Source: Gremmenia infestans
Taxonomy: Eukaryota; Ascomycota; Leotiomycetes; Helotiales; Hamatocanthoscyphaceae
Direction of reading: 5' to 3'
Assembly: GCA_032629725.1 (NCBI GenBank)
Contig: JAFEVB010000023.1
Span: 372,001 to 436,000, forward strand
DNA: 64,000 nucleotides
The notes under the pieces are model-generated. The model was not told the DNA's origin. It made no database searches and saw only the letters and a program-made list of their open reading frames with translations. Below, one piece after another: positions 10,534 to 22,130 of this stretch (position 1 is the first letter of the stretch; each line of letters starts with the position of its first letter). The position numbers and the translations under genes are program-made.

Positions 10534-12016
10534 TTGCCGGATTTTGCTATGTTTCTAGACAGATTTGGCATATTGTCTCATGCTGAGGGGTATATTGACG
10601 GATATTGAAATTCCTATAGAACTTATTTGCTTCCTGTTAGAGGTCAATGGTTTGGATTGGCATACTATCACATCCCGTCCCCTGATTCCTATAAAGTCTC
10701 AGCGATTTTGTCCCTTTATGAGCTTGCTCTCTCCACCCTCTTATCCAAGTTGGAAGGATAGGAGAGTCCTTTCGCTGGTTTAAGGCACAGAGCTAGAGTT
10801 TGAATACGTTTTGAGAGAGAATTGGCCAAAGTTATAAAGGTCACTCAAAAAGTAAGTCAAGAATATTCATCATTTCAAAGCTTAGGGTGGTTGTTAACAG
10901 TTTGTATACAGACCAAAGGACTTACTAATATGAGACGCTCAATTGTGTCTCCCCTTCCTGCTAATGGCGCCTTGTCTTTACTAGCCATTATAATTTCAGC
11001 TGAGGCGTTTCAAAATATTCGCATGATCAAGAATATCCTCGCTGCGAGGGCGCCACCAAAGAGGAGGTTCCGGGTTATGGAGTAGGCGGACGACGTGAAG
11101 GACGATCCAGTCTTCCTGGGGATATTCAAGGATGGAGCGACCAAAAATGAGCACGCGTGGGGCACCCAATACCCAGACTGGACAAAAGGGACAATTTTGA
11201 ATTAGGGTTTGAGCCTCCATGTCCCCCGGAAGGAAGTGATTATCAAAGCAGATGGTAAGGACTTCACTCCGAATTCTCACGGTATCAAAGGCCAATTGAT
11301 GTTGAATAGACGGCCAACTGGGGCAGCTTATAAAGTTCTGCGGGCACAAAAACCTGAAGACCATATCCAGCTACTACTTGGATGACATGAGTAATTTAAA
11401 TGGTGCATCAACGAAACGGCCTCGGTTCCAAAGAAAGTTGAAAAATTGGGACTTTAAAGGGCTGATCGGAAATTAGCCCCTAAACATCATTCCAAAAACT
11501 CCTTCGGCCAGTTTGTGAATCTTTCCATGACAGACTTCGGTACAAGCTCAACGGACGTTACCAAGATGGAAGAAGTGGCTCCTCACCATCCAGGACTACT
11601 TCAGATGATAGTATCGGGGAAAAGCACGACGACCTCCACAATAGTAACAAATCGCTCTTATGCCTATCAGATAACAACCCGGAAGCATTTCCTCAGACTA
11701 GAGAGAGAGGGTTGCAACTCTCCTGGATAACTCCATCGGAAGTGACCCAACTAGCTCTTTGGTGATGCTAAATCTTGGAACTTTGATGCGAACACTGATT
11801 CTGTCTCTCTTTTTGAGCCCGTTCAGGAGGACTGGATTTTGTGGATCCCTAGCACTTCCATATCATATCTTTCTCATGTTCTAACAGATAAGTTAGTTGA
11901 TCTGATGCTCTTCCTTTTTCTGCACCAGGTCTACTAGATCTACGGTCACTAGTTTGAGGCCTAGAGAATGGCATGCTTCCTTAAATCTAAGATATGAATG
12001 AATGACGCTAATCAAG
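10534..12016. other. Intergenic region, no confident gene
   Basis: A stretch of 1.5 kb between the DHCR24-like gene and the HET gene (convergent). A minus-strand open frame at 10996-11364 (122 codons) looks weakly protein-like but matches no family I recognise and has no clear partner exon. The left edge of the gene-poor accessory stretch lies here. Confidence 0.5.
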
Positions 12017-14090
12017 CTAGACCAGAATAATTTCCTCTTCAACTACCTCGCTGAACATAGAGCTGTTACTTTCCGTGGAGAAAAGCTTTTCGCTGAATTC
12101 TTTTCCCGCCAGAAGCCCCATCCCTAAAGGTAGCTGGGTCGCCACGGAAAGTGACATACCAACCCGCTCGAAAGAAGCAATCTCTCCTTCCACCTTTGCC
12201 ACGCTTCTAAGGACAAGAAACACGTCTTCGCGTGATGCAAGACGTCCACCAATTGTGCCCACGAGAAGAGCGGAGAATGTCTCCCCAGCGGAGCTCAATT
12301 TCTTCCCGCTCTCGTCACAGATGATATGCTTCACTCTGTCCCCATGGTGAATTGCATACCTTTCTCCATGAACGTATGCATGATCTTGATCGCCCTTGGA
12401 TGTTTCTTCGAGAGTGATGCTAAGTCCATGTACCACTCTGCCTCTCGCAACGATCTTCCCAGACGCCACTTGCCCGTAAGGATCCAAGGTACTAGGCTCG
12501 GTAGAAGCTTCCAAAACCTCAATGGCACTGCGGAAACCTGAAACCTGGGGGATTCTTATTGGACCTTCGACCGAGACCCAACTCCAGCTGGGAGCCCTCC
12601 AAGCCTTGGGCCTTCGAACCTCGATCACGTCGTAGCGACCAACACGGTTCTCGTCATCTTCAATGCTCCAGAGCAAGGATTTCGCCAGGTTGGAACGCCA
12701 CAATCCTGCCAGGTACTGTTCGTTTGGATTTCCCACTTGTTCGAACGCTGCTACAAATTGCTTTGCAAGCCCAGATAGAGAAGGTAGCCTGTCCTCGTCA
12801 TAGCCTAGCTGACGCTCCGAGGCGAAGGAGATGACATCTACCCATTTTTGATAGATGTCATCTAGTGACAGAGTCTCAACTATATCTGGCTTTCTGATAG
12901 AGCGACTGCTTGCCTCGTCGTCCGGACCGATTGGTGCAGAGCTGACACCACACTCGCACTGTCGCCATTCGTTACATTCCCAAACGAGTTCATTTGACGT
13001 GTAACGGAGCACTCTGTTAGACAAAAACCCTTCTTGCAGTGTCCACGCTCGGCAGTTGATGGGTTCGGGTTTAGCTGCCCCTCGCGACATCTCGGCGTAA
13101 TTGTCGTGCATGCGGGCAAGATGCTTTCGGACATATATTGTCATGCCAGCTTTGTAAGATATTTCTTTTGGGGGAGTGCCGTATGCTTGCTTGTTGAGGA
13201 TACCTTCCGCATTGCCTGCGGCGTTGCTGCCTGCAATTGTCAAGTAGGCATTGGAGTATACCTCACACATTCTACTCGACTCTCTCGCCCAATCATCCGC
13301 GTCTCCTTGAATTATACAGAGCGCGTCAATCCATAGGTACTGTAGTCCCAGCCGTCGGGTTATCGTTATAGCATCCCGTAGTGTCTTAGGCAAAGATGTA
13401 AATTCGATGCATTGCTTGTGTTTCTGGTATGTTTCTGGCGTCGTCTTCAGCACAGGATGGACTTTTGGATCTCCCCAGCAGTAGCTTAAAGCGACATATT
13501 GACCCCGCAAAGCCTGAGATTCAAGTAGGAAAGGCTCTTGTTTGCCTTCAATCCCAACATCGATTACTCTAGTAGGCAACGGTGGCTCAACTCCTAGTTG
13601 GCATGCTGGGTGAGATCTGGTGCAAGTATTCAACCAGGAAGAGGCAAGGCGGAAGCAGGAGTCCGAAAAGGAGGACTCTGCAACTTCGAGGGCCGGTCCA
13701 ATGGAAGTTGAGACCTCGGTATTCTCTCTGCTGAGATCTAAAAATGTTTTAATAAGAGATAATGACTCGATCTCAGACAGTCATATGAAATAGGCACGCA
13801 CTGCTTTCCCTCGAAAACAACTCCACGTATATTGACTCTCTCCTCCAGAACAACCGCAATGGCTTTCCAAGTGCAATCTGCATTTCCACCGACTGGCCAT
13901 CATCCTTGGCATCCCATTCGGTCTTATAACAGGACAAAGCGTCCAATATCAAAGTACACTCCGCGCATGACGAGACTGCAATGGACGCCTTGAGATCGCC
14001 GACGGTCACGAAGCAGACAGCACGTTGGCCAGAAGGGAGAAGCGAGAGGGTTTCTGGCTGTAGGTTGGAACAAACATCGCATCTCGTCAT
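12017..14090 (-). CDS. HET-domain (heterokaryon incompatibility) protein
   Basis: Exons 14090-13802 and 13737-12017 (64-base intron, GTGCGT...TTTAG) give 669 residues. Residues 1-96 hold a Cys-rich N-terminus (M-T-R-C-D-V-C) usual for this class. The HET domain runs from about residue 178: Y-V-A-L-S-Y-C-W-G, then L-P-K-T-L-R-D-A-I, Y-L-W-I-D-A-L-C-I-I-Q and Y-S-N-A-Y-L-T-I-A, followed downstream by the R-A-W-T-L-Q-E motif. HET proteins trigger cell death after fusion of incompatible hyphae, but most family members are uncharacterised, and no NLR, ankyrin or prion partner gene is next to this one. The start was placed at the ATG preceding the C-D-V-C motif. A decayed dimethylformamidase-like gene lies immediately upstream. 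Confidence 0.9.
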
Positions 14091-14099
14091 TGTTAATAT

Positions 14100-15030
14100 A
14101 GAATTGTGTAATTTCAAAGCTTGTGTTGAAGTCGTCTGAGGGGAGGAGGATCTTCCAATGTCGCTTGATCATGAAACCTCCGCTTACAGCTGCGGCGCGG
14201 GGGCTCGCATTCGCGTAAGCCCCTGTAATTTTAGCGACCGTTTCCTGTAAGGAGCCGTCGGAAAAACGTTCTCCCAGCACCCCCCTTTTCACTCCTGGGG
14301 ATGTGACCAAGTGGAAGCGATTGCCACCCAGATAGACGGGAAAGGCATCATAAAGCGGTAGGTTTTTCAATCATCATGTAATCCAAGTGGCAATTGCATA
14401 GTAATACCTCAACTGCAACGAGGGCCTCCATATGATCTGTTAGGACATCATACTCAATGCCTTGCTTTCCAAGAAAGTTAATAAAGAATAGATCAGCGCT
14501 GAATTTTCGAGGACGATCAAATTCCCAATGTACAAAAGTATGTCACACATTCATAATAGGTCGCTTATCGAAGAGAAGACAGCTCCATACTCATTGCGAT
14601 GAAGATCACACAAAGACAATTGCAACCCTACGGATTTTCTTGCAAAAAGCTTTCTGAAGTCCTTGGTTCCTTTCAGGTCAACTCTTTGCTGACATGGATT
14701 TGAGCTATTGTTGAACATCTGCTCATTTGCGTAAGCTGTGTACGTGAAAGCTCCAATCAAGAAGGGGCCTTTGACAAGCTCTCTCGAACCAGAGACAAGT
14801 GCTAGAGAATCAATACGGCCGGGGCACTTCAGAATGGTCTGCTGAACGAAGCAACGAAGCAAGCATGATTGCCAAACAACTGATTTAATCAGTCCAGCCA
14901 TGGAACAACCAAAGTACAACTTTCTCTGGCGCCATGGGTGTAAATCAAGTTTATTCGTGTTTACGATGACTGGGGTTTGGAGATCCCGAATTTCTCGCCT
15001 TTGGATATGGGTATGCTCTAGGGGAAATGC
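14100..15030 (-). pseudogene. Decayed N,N-dimethylformamidase large-subunit-like gene
   Basis: Read on the minus strand, several blocks in order resemble the large (beta) subunit of N,N-dimethylformamidase: F-T-Y-T-A-Y-A-N-E-Q-M, L-C-D-L-H-R-N-E-Y-G-A-V-F-S-S, R-P-I-M-N-V, R-P-R-K-F-S-A-D-L-F-F-I, G-I-E-Y-D-V-L-T-D-H and V-Y-L-G-G-N-R-F. They do not share one frame: a one-base shift lies near 14565-14575, an in-frame TGA at 14545-14543, and the last block is in yet another frame after an apparent deletion. The N-terminal half and the C-terminus of the roughly 760-residue family are absent. Simple introns do not repair it. The call rests on remembered family motifs, so the name is moderately secure and the decay is directly visible. 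Confidence 0.6.
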
Positions 15031-15077
15031 AATTATTCGATCCCAGAATGTATGCGATTCGCAGACTCAAGAGATGA

Positions 15078-15284
15078 CTACATCATATGACTGTAGGGAA
15101 GTACATGGAGGAAGTAACTCAAAGTTTGGAAAGTGAAGGCCTTAATGCTACTGGCAGCTGGCTCAATCAGTTGACCCACAACAAGCAATACGGTTGCCAC
15201 CCCAATCATCCACAACTCTAGAGCTATCGTGCCATCGATTTGACAAATTGGCATTTTGCTTCTAAGAAATAAGCTTAATTTCAT
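15078..15284 (-). other. Open frame with one membrane segment, status unclear
   Basis: A 68-codon frame starting with ATG. It contains a clear hydrophobic helix (L-W-M-I-G-V-A-T-V-L-L-V-V-G) followed by a soluble helix-like stretch. It ends at a possible GTACTT donor, so it might be a first exon, but the downstream sequence is the dimethylformamidase-like relic, which should not begin with a membrane helix. No family recognised. Confidence 0.3.
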
Positions 15285-15546
15285 CGCTCAATCAAGTACA
15301 TACTAAATATTGCTAGGTAGCAATACATGTTTCAATTGCCGGATTAGGAAGGCACTTCTTCCACATGTCGGCATTAGTCATCAGCTGATATCTGGATGGG
15401 GATGGGCAGCTGCTGCGTGGTGGAACACATGACCGGCTTGGAAAGAGTGAATTGCCTCTCTTCTTATTTAAGCTCAGACCTGAGTTCTTAACTAAAAGAA
15501 GAAAAAACGAAAACATTGCAAAACAGACACTCACAACCCCGAAAAT

Positions 15547-16629
15547 ATGTCTACAACTACAAATACAACTACAGCAGCGACAGACACCTCTGAGTTTGCA
15601 CCTCTCACTGCTGACTCCCTTCCCAAAGTTCAGTCCTTCCCAGTCGATGCCGATATCGAAGAGATCATCAAAGCGCTGAAAAGTACAGGAGGATGTGTAA
15701 TCAAGAACGCAGTAGCAAAACCCATACTCGCCCAGATCGAAAAGGACATTCGACCTCACCTCGACTCAGAGATAACCTGGGACGAAGACTTCTTCCCCAA
15801 AGAGACCAAGCGTATCGAGGGAATGATAGCAAAGAGCCCGCTAGCTGCCGAAGAAATCGTCAACCACTGCGTCTACCAAGCCGTGTGCAACGAGTTCTTG
15901 ACATCCAGAAACTGGTACTGGAGCGGCAGTAAGAAAGTCGATACAGTGTCCGAGCCCCAGCTCAACAACTCGATCTGTTTCTCCATCGCGCCGGGTGCCT
16001 GGGCACAGCCGCTCCACCGCGATAGCTGGTGCCATCATACATACGAGACCGAGGTCACGGAGTATCCCGATCATTACAATCGCGATGTGGGCATTGGATG
16101 GTTTGTGGCTGCTAAACCGGCGACGAGATTGAATGGCGCAACGAGATTCATTCCTGGAAGCCATTTATGGTCAAAGGATAGACCACCACAAGAAGAACTC
16201 ACGGTGCAGGCGGAGTTACAACCCGGTGTAAGCATAATACCCCGAAGATGAAGTGAAGTGTCGCTGCTAACCACAAGTAGGACGCATTCATGATGTTGAG
16301 CTCCTGCTACCACGCTGGCTCTGCGAACAAGACGACCGATGAAGAGAGGCTTCTTTTCAGGTATATCGCTCCCAGGCAATATGTGTTTTCTCTGCTAACG
16401 GTTATAAAGCTGCTTCATGACAAAAGGTTTCCTTCGTCAAGAGGAAAACCAATATCTTGCTCTTCCTCATGATGTTGTGAGAAAGATGCCAGTCCATATT
16501 CAGCAACTGATCGGGTACAAATTGAGCCAGCCTTATTGTGGATGGGTGGATAGTGATGACCCTCGTGTGGTTCTGGATCCTTCGTTGAAGAACGCTACGA
16601 TCCACTACCAGGACAAGAATGATAAGTAA
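15547..16629 (+). CDS. Phytanoyl-CoA dioxygenase-like (PhyH) oxygenase
   Basis: Exons 15547-16227, 16281-16360 and 16410-16629 give 326 residues. This is a non-haem Fe(II)/2-oxoglutarate oxygenase of the PhyH family. Iron ligands are visible as the H-x-D pair at 157 and 159 (P-L-H-R-D-S-W) and the distal His 238 in S-S-C-Y-H-A-G-S, with a downstream Arg in E-E-R-L-L-F as candidate 2-oxoglutarate anchor. Size and motif spacing fit fungal members that hydroxylate or desaturate small molecules (the FtmOx1/AsqJ-type relatives), but no backbone synthase, P450 or transporter lies nearby, so a biosynthetic role is unproven. The N-terminal 15 residues are Thr-rich and low complexity. Confidence 0.88.
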
Positions 16630-18530
16630 AACACCAACGTTTATCGTCCGAGTTCTAGTTCTCTCCGGTGCATAAACTGGGTTCAAAGGCTCCCACCATT
16701 TCATCAGGATGCGGGGCTGGGCCCGGGATTTGTTCACCTTATAGGTAGTATTTTTTCAGTGGCCATGAGTAGACTGTAGCCAAGAAGCATGACAATAGTA
16801 ATGCCGTTCCTTCCCCGACACCTTTATACACATATTTCTTGCTCAAGAGTACTAGAGCGAAATAGATGCAAGCCTGCTTACGACAAAATGTATTATTGCT
16901 CCCAAGTTTGAGTCTACTCCTGAATCCTTGGGGCCTATGATGGCCTAATACGGGTCGATTCAGTTGTGTGGCTGACTGCCATTACATCTTACAGATTATT
17001 GGTTGGCTTGGATGTTTGATTCAGCTAAAGCCCGGGGCCAAGACGAAATCTTGGAGTTTCTTTTCCCCACGTAAACGCCCCCACCCCCCTGGCGAAACTA
17101 ACCGAACACTGCGGAGTAGATCAAGAAGCACAGATGGTTGTCGTTGCCACTAGCAATAAAGCTATTCAGCTTACGGACCAATATATGAAACCTTAAAATG
17201 ACTACTTTCCAGGGGCTTCCTACGAAGCATAAGATCGGACGGCTAGATCCGGATTACTGTACGACATTGATCTGTCCGGGACCCCAAGCCAAATTTATCA
17301 CCTAACGCCTCGTAACAATAATAATAGCTGACGGAATGCAGCAAGAAGCTCGACGAGATGGGCGTGGGGGAGAAATATCCGGATCGGGGCCGCGCCGCAC
17401 ACCCTTGTCAATACCGAACAAATCTGCGGGGAGCTCTGAAAGCTTCCGCAATGGCTTGTATATGTGTAGATCTAAGACAAGGGTATCTTTCTCAGTCTTG
17501 CTTCGGGGCAATGTTGTGTATTTTGCTTTTGGTCCTTGGCAAAGAGTAGCCTCCCAATTTCTTTGCCTTACTGGACACCATCATCGTAATTCCAAGTAGG
17601 ACAGACGCTGACTTATATTGGAGACTTGGAGTTACTTCGTGGGAAAAGTTTGGTGCTCCTGGTGGTCTGATTTCAGAGGAGGCGCGAATAAGCTGCATTT
17701 ATTTGTCTTGAAGTTTTCCAATTTTAGAATGCGGATTTGGTCGGATTATGTGCCAATTCAATCTTTCTAGGACGAATGAGGTAGTTGGTTTTTGATACTC
17801 TTGGGCTAGTCGCCGTTAGAATGATGCTGTGGTTGAATATATAGGGCAGTATGTCTAGCATAGGTACGGAGTAAACAGGATCGATCCGATCTCTAGCAGG
17901 CTTCTCCACCGAGAAGTTTTTCGGCGAGACATATGGCCGATAGGAGTGCAGGGCCAAATGGTGTGAGTGGTACACATGCTGCAGCTCAATATCTACCGTG
18001 CATCAACCCTGCTGGCGCGTGTAAAACTCTCACTGCACCGAATTTGTTCGCCTATTCATTCTTCTTCCGACAAGTACGCAGAGATCTGGTTCTCCAAGTC
18101 CTGCTGTGCCATATATATACGTCAAAATGGTATTGAATAAACTGCCTTGTATTTATCAGTCCCTTCCGGAATTGCGCATCCGAATAGACTATAATATGGT
18201 AGCCAGATATGGTGGCTACAGTATCTACCATTTGCTCGTGCACAGATCCAAATACCAGGGCCCCGCAGTCAAAATCAGTCTCGCAGGGTCTGGTGGGCCA
18301 TGGTATATATATTTGGCCAATGATTCCAGGGAGCTGGGGAGGGGTTCAAGCTTCACGCAGAAGTTATTACGACACCCTGAACGTTGCCGTGGTGCATCAC
18401 ACAAGGCTTGTGTGACCTGCACAGTGCTGTATCCTTTATCACCTCCGACTCTATATTTATTTGGCCGGGCCCCATAGTTCTTGGGAAAAGATTTCTCAGA
18501 ATTGTTGACGTTTATTTATCCTTAGCAATT
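16630..18530. other. Intergenic region, no gene seen
   Basis: A gap of 1.9 kb between the PhyH-like and rhodopsin-domain genes. Open frames are short and compositionally random. Several AT-rich ATATATA words occur (for example near 18110 and 18305). No transposon ends, coding motifs or RNA genes were recognised. Confidence 0.5.
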
Positions 18531-19918
18531 ATGCAATTGCCACCAGCCGTTCTCGCAGCTATTTTGGATGGCCCTGCACTAGAACCCCCCAAGGGAGTGA
18601 AGCCGAATTTCAATAGCCACGATACACTCGCGATATACATCTGGCCTACGGTGCTCTTGGGCCTGTCGCTTTCGACAGTATTTCTCATCTTGCGGATCTA
18701 TACCAAACACTTCATAACGCGTTCTATGTCATGGGAGGACTGTAAGTCCACAGAATATCCACCTCTGCGTCTACTGACGATGATAAGACGTTGCTATATT
18801 AGCTTGGGTAAGGTGACCCAACACAAAAGTCTACAAGTTACTTACGTTGTCAGGTAATGCTTGTAGGATTTGGGGTTCCATGTTGCTATTGCATCCGTGT
18901 AGGCGGACGACATCAATGGGATACCTCGGTAAGAGACTTGATTGACTTGCTTTATGTAAGTCCTTGCCAGTACGCCAGCTCCGCCAATATCGTTAATGAC
19001 CCCGGTAGTACGCGAATATCGTTCAAATACTCTACGGCCCCACTATGTTCACAGTCAAACTTTCAATCCTCTTACAATACATGCGTATCTTCGTACCCAG
19101 ACGAGAAGGAAACATGACGATGTTCGTCTTGATTCATATTGTCTTATGGGCTGATCTCGCATTCTACACGGCGGACACACTTTTCGAGATATTCTCCTGC
19201 AATCCCCGAGAACTGAATTGGAACAAATTAATCGATCATGGAAGCTGCTTCAATATCGAAGCCTTGATTATATCAGCCGGAGCCATAAACGTGGTTTCAG
19301 ATTGTGTGATCCTCTTCTTACCAGTGTTCTCAATCTGGAGACTGCAACTATCGACCAAGAAAAAGGTGCAGATAAGTGCTGTATTTGCTTTTGGTTTACT
19401 GTATGAATCCCTTGACTCTAACTTTAGACAATACTGGACGAAACTGATAATCACTCCTTTTCAGAGCCTGCATCTCCTCGATTATACGCCTGGTCTACAG
19501 TGTCCTACTGTTCAAGACGGAAGACCGTACACACGCATTTATACCCACAGGTCTGTGGTCTGTCGCCGAAGTCTCAATTGGCTTTATCTGTTCCTGCCTC
19601 CCTGTCGTGCCGAAATTCTTTCAGGTCATGAGCGAGAGACTTACAACCAACAAGTCGAACACCACTCCTTCGCGTTCCTACTACAGATCCTTCGATGCCC
19701 AGAAGAGTAGCGCCAGTAACAATCCCGGAGAGCCGTACGATTCGAGAAGAGATTTAGCTCGTGGTGATGAGCCCTTTGAAGGTTTAGAGCTGACCCCGGG
19801 GGTGGAGAATCGCCACATCGACATTAGGGCGGGGAGCAGGAGGCCCAGTGGTGCGGATGAGGAAGGACAGATCTTGAAAACTGTTAGGGTTGAAGTCAAT
19901 GAGCTACGGAGGACATAG
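18531..19918 (+). CDS. Fungal rhodopsin-domain (SAT4-like) integral membrane protein
   Basis: The seven-helix fungal family often annotated as rhodopsin domain or SAT4-like. Recognisable elements: the first helix near residues 35-60, R-S-M-S-W-E-D before the first cytoplasmic loop, G-G-R-H-Q-W-D (usually G-x-G-x-H-x-W-D), A-N-I-V-Q-I-L-Y-G-P-T, and the C-terminal F-I-P-T-G-L-W-S-V-A-E-V-S-I-G block. Exons 18531-18741, 18803-18807, 18854-18955, 19009-19400 and 19465-19918 total 387 codons plus stop. The 5-base second exon (CTTGG) is needed because no single intron joins 18741 to 18854 in frame; without it the gene would carry a frame disruption. The polar C-terminal tail is cytoplasmic. Function in this family is mostly unknown. 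Confidence 0.78.
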
Positions 19919-22130
19919 TAATTGAGAAAAGCTACGAGACAGGTCTATGTTTTCACGTTGTTGTGTGCTGTATAAGGTAGGGGGATTGGTTGTTTCTTTG
20001 AAATGACCTACCCAACTTGGTCTCTTATGGTACTCAATAGCAAGCTTCGCGATCAAGACCTACATCTATTACATCCAGCAGTATGTCTCAAAATGAGGAG
20101 GCACGAGTGGATATCACTGCGAGTACAGCACCATACAGATTAGCTAGATCAAGATTTTCTTTGGCATGGGCTGCAAAGCTTTTACTCAGACGACGGAATA
20201 ATACCCTCTGCATGTAGATTGTACAGGCTTTATGCTTTATCCACGGTTTTGAGGTGATTCCGGCGCAGTGAATCCTTCCTGGGTAAGTGATCGAGAGCTA
20301 CGAAACCTTTGGTATGAAGGTACTGATGTCTATAAATGGATAAGATAGTTCGGAGAGATGGGGCGCAGTGAGAAAGCCCCACGAATAAGCTATACCCCCA
20401 TGTTGATAAACCCTCTAGGTAGGATACGTACTGAATACAATTTGTGTTACGTCGTACGCACTTTATATTCGAGATCGTCGGGAATTTCCCACCGACACTG
20501 ATAAACATCGGCAGTAGGGGATGATCACGAAGCGATTAAATTTGTTTGTTTGAATCGGCGGAGGGAGAACATTGGCTGGAAGGGCACTTGCCCGGCGCCT
20601 ATATGGCTAAGTTTTGGCTCCTGCGTTTGGTGTATACACTTGTAGATTCCTAGCTAGTCACGCCCTAATGCCCCCTGGGAGGCTTAGAGGAGACCTTCGG
20701 TCTCTCTCCTCGGCGTTAAACAAAGCAAAACAAAACTAAAGTGATTAACATCGACGTACATTTCCTACTTTCTGACCGATGAGACCCCATACTATACTCG
20801 CGGCTATGAGCTAAAATACCTATACTTTTTGATATACAAATGCAAGCCTTGATCATCCATCAGCCGTCCCGTTTCTACACATGCAAGCAACGTAACAGTG
20901 CTATCTTTGCAGCAAAAGCCAATCGAAGCTTTACGTTGCACAGCACGGCCATTTTCGTACGTACCCCACTCGTGCATCTAAGGCACCGTGAGTAAATGTG
21001 ACTGTATAATTTAGCCCGGACAGTGACAGGGCCTAATTCGTAGAGCGGTGAAGGTGTCATCTTAAACAGGAAACACAATTACTTTCCTAGCAAGGTGTGT
21101 TGCTTGACTTGAACATCTATATCCTTTTAGACCATCCTGTCTTGATTTGGAAGCCAAGTGCCCTGGGAGTATATTGAGGTTGTGCTAAAATATGTGAGGC
21201 AGGTGTATATTTACTGTAATATGGGTGCAATAGCGCTAACAATTGAAACTACTAGTGTTTTATTTTATCCTAAAGAAAGCTTACATCTTACTAGAATTAT
21301 GGGATTACCTATTCCTCCTTATCACCTCACGGGACGAATGTGCCTCTCCGGTTATTTTCGCTTGGGATTTAAAATTCGCGCCTGCCCCCCACCCCCTATT
21401 TAAGCGAGCCGCTTTCAACCCTGCACTGAGCGGCAACGCCACGGAGTTTACTAATCAATAGCATCTGTAAGATCTCTCGAATTGAAGTGGAGCAATTCGC
21501 CTAAACGACGTGCTGCGATGAAAATACCCTTAGCTTGTAAGATTGGGTACTATCTTTCGTACGAAAGCGTTGTGTGAGCAGCGTATGGGTTTATATGAAG
21601 TGGTGATTGAAATAGCTGCTTTGTTCCAAATTCATCAAAATTCATCGTTAAATTTCAAATTTCAAAGGTCTAAATGATGCATCTGGGGAACTGTGAATAG
21701 CCACTGTTCCAAAGACAATCAAGTGAGGGGAGGCGACGCGACGCGACGCTTAAGATCGAGGTGACGGAGAGGAGATTCTGTCTACAGTCTGAAAGTTGAA
21801 ATCCGTATTTTTTCATGTCTTTGTGTATCTTTTTATACAGATACAGATTAAAAAAGAGAGATGCGAGGGATTTTTGCTTGCTACCGCCTCCTGAGAGAAG
21901 AGGTGGGATTGCGAGGACCCAAAGTGAAAATTGATGGAAGAAAATTGGTGGAATGTTAGGGGTTGGGTATTTAGAACACGTGAGAAGGTGGTATAGGTTG
22001 GATTGAGAGAGGACAAACAGTTTCAATAGGAAGTATTTGTTGGGAGATCTCACCCTTCACCCCTTCTTAAAGAGTCCTGACGACGATTGACTATAATATT
22101 CCGAGCAAGAAAACTTCCATTCGCTTAAGC
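19919..22130. other. Intergenic region, no gene seen
   Basis: A gap of 2.2 kb. It includes a short GC-rich hairpin at about 20690-20711 (gagacc/ttc/ggtctc core), a TATTTAA motif near 21399 in front of random frames, and a small (GCGAC)3 run near 21733. No coding region is supported. Confidence 0.5.

Noticed and set aside
10996..11364. Minus-strand 122-codon frame
   Set aside because: Weak protein-like look only; no domain, no ATG context and no partner exon could be supported.
12017..19918. HET, PhyH-like and rhodopsin-domain genes read as a secondary-metabolite cluster
   Set aside because: No polyketide synthase, peptide synthetase, terpene cyclase, P450, transporter or pathway regulator is present in the stretch.
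20690..20711. GC-rich hairpin considered as a structured RNA or LTR end
   Set aside because: Only a short imperfect stem without flanking direct repeats or a neighbouring element; too little to claim a feature.
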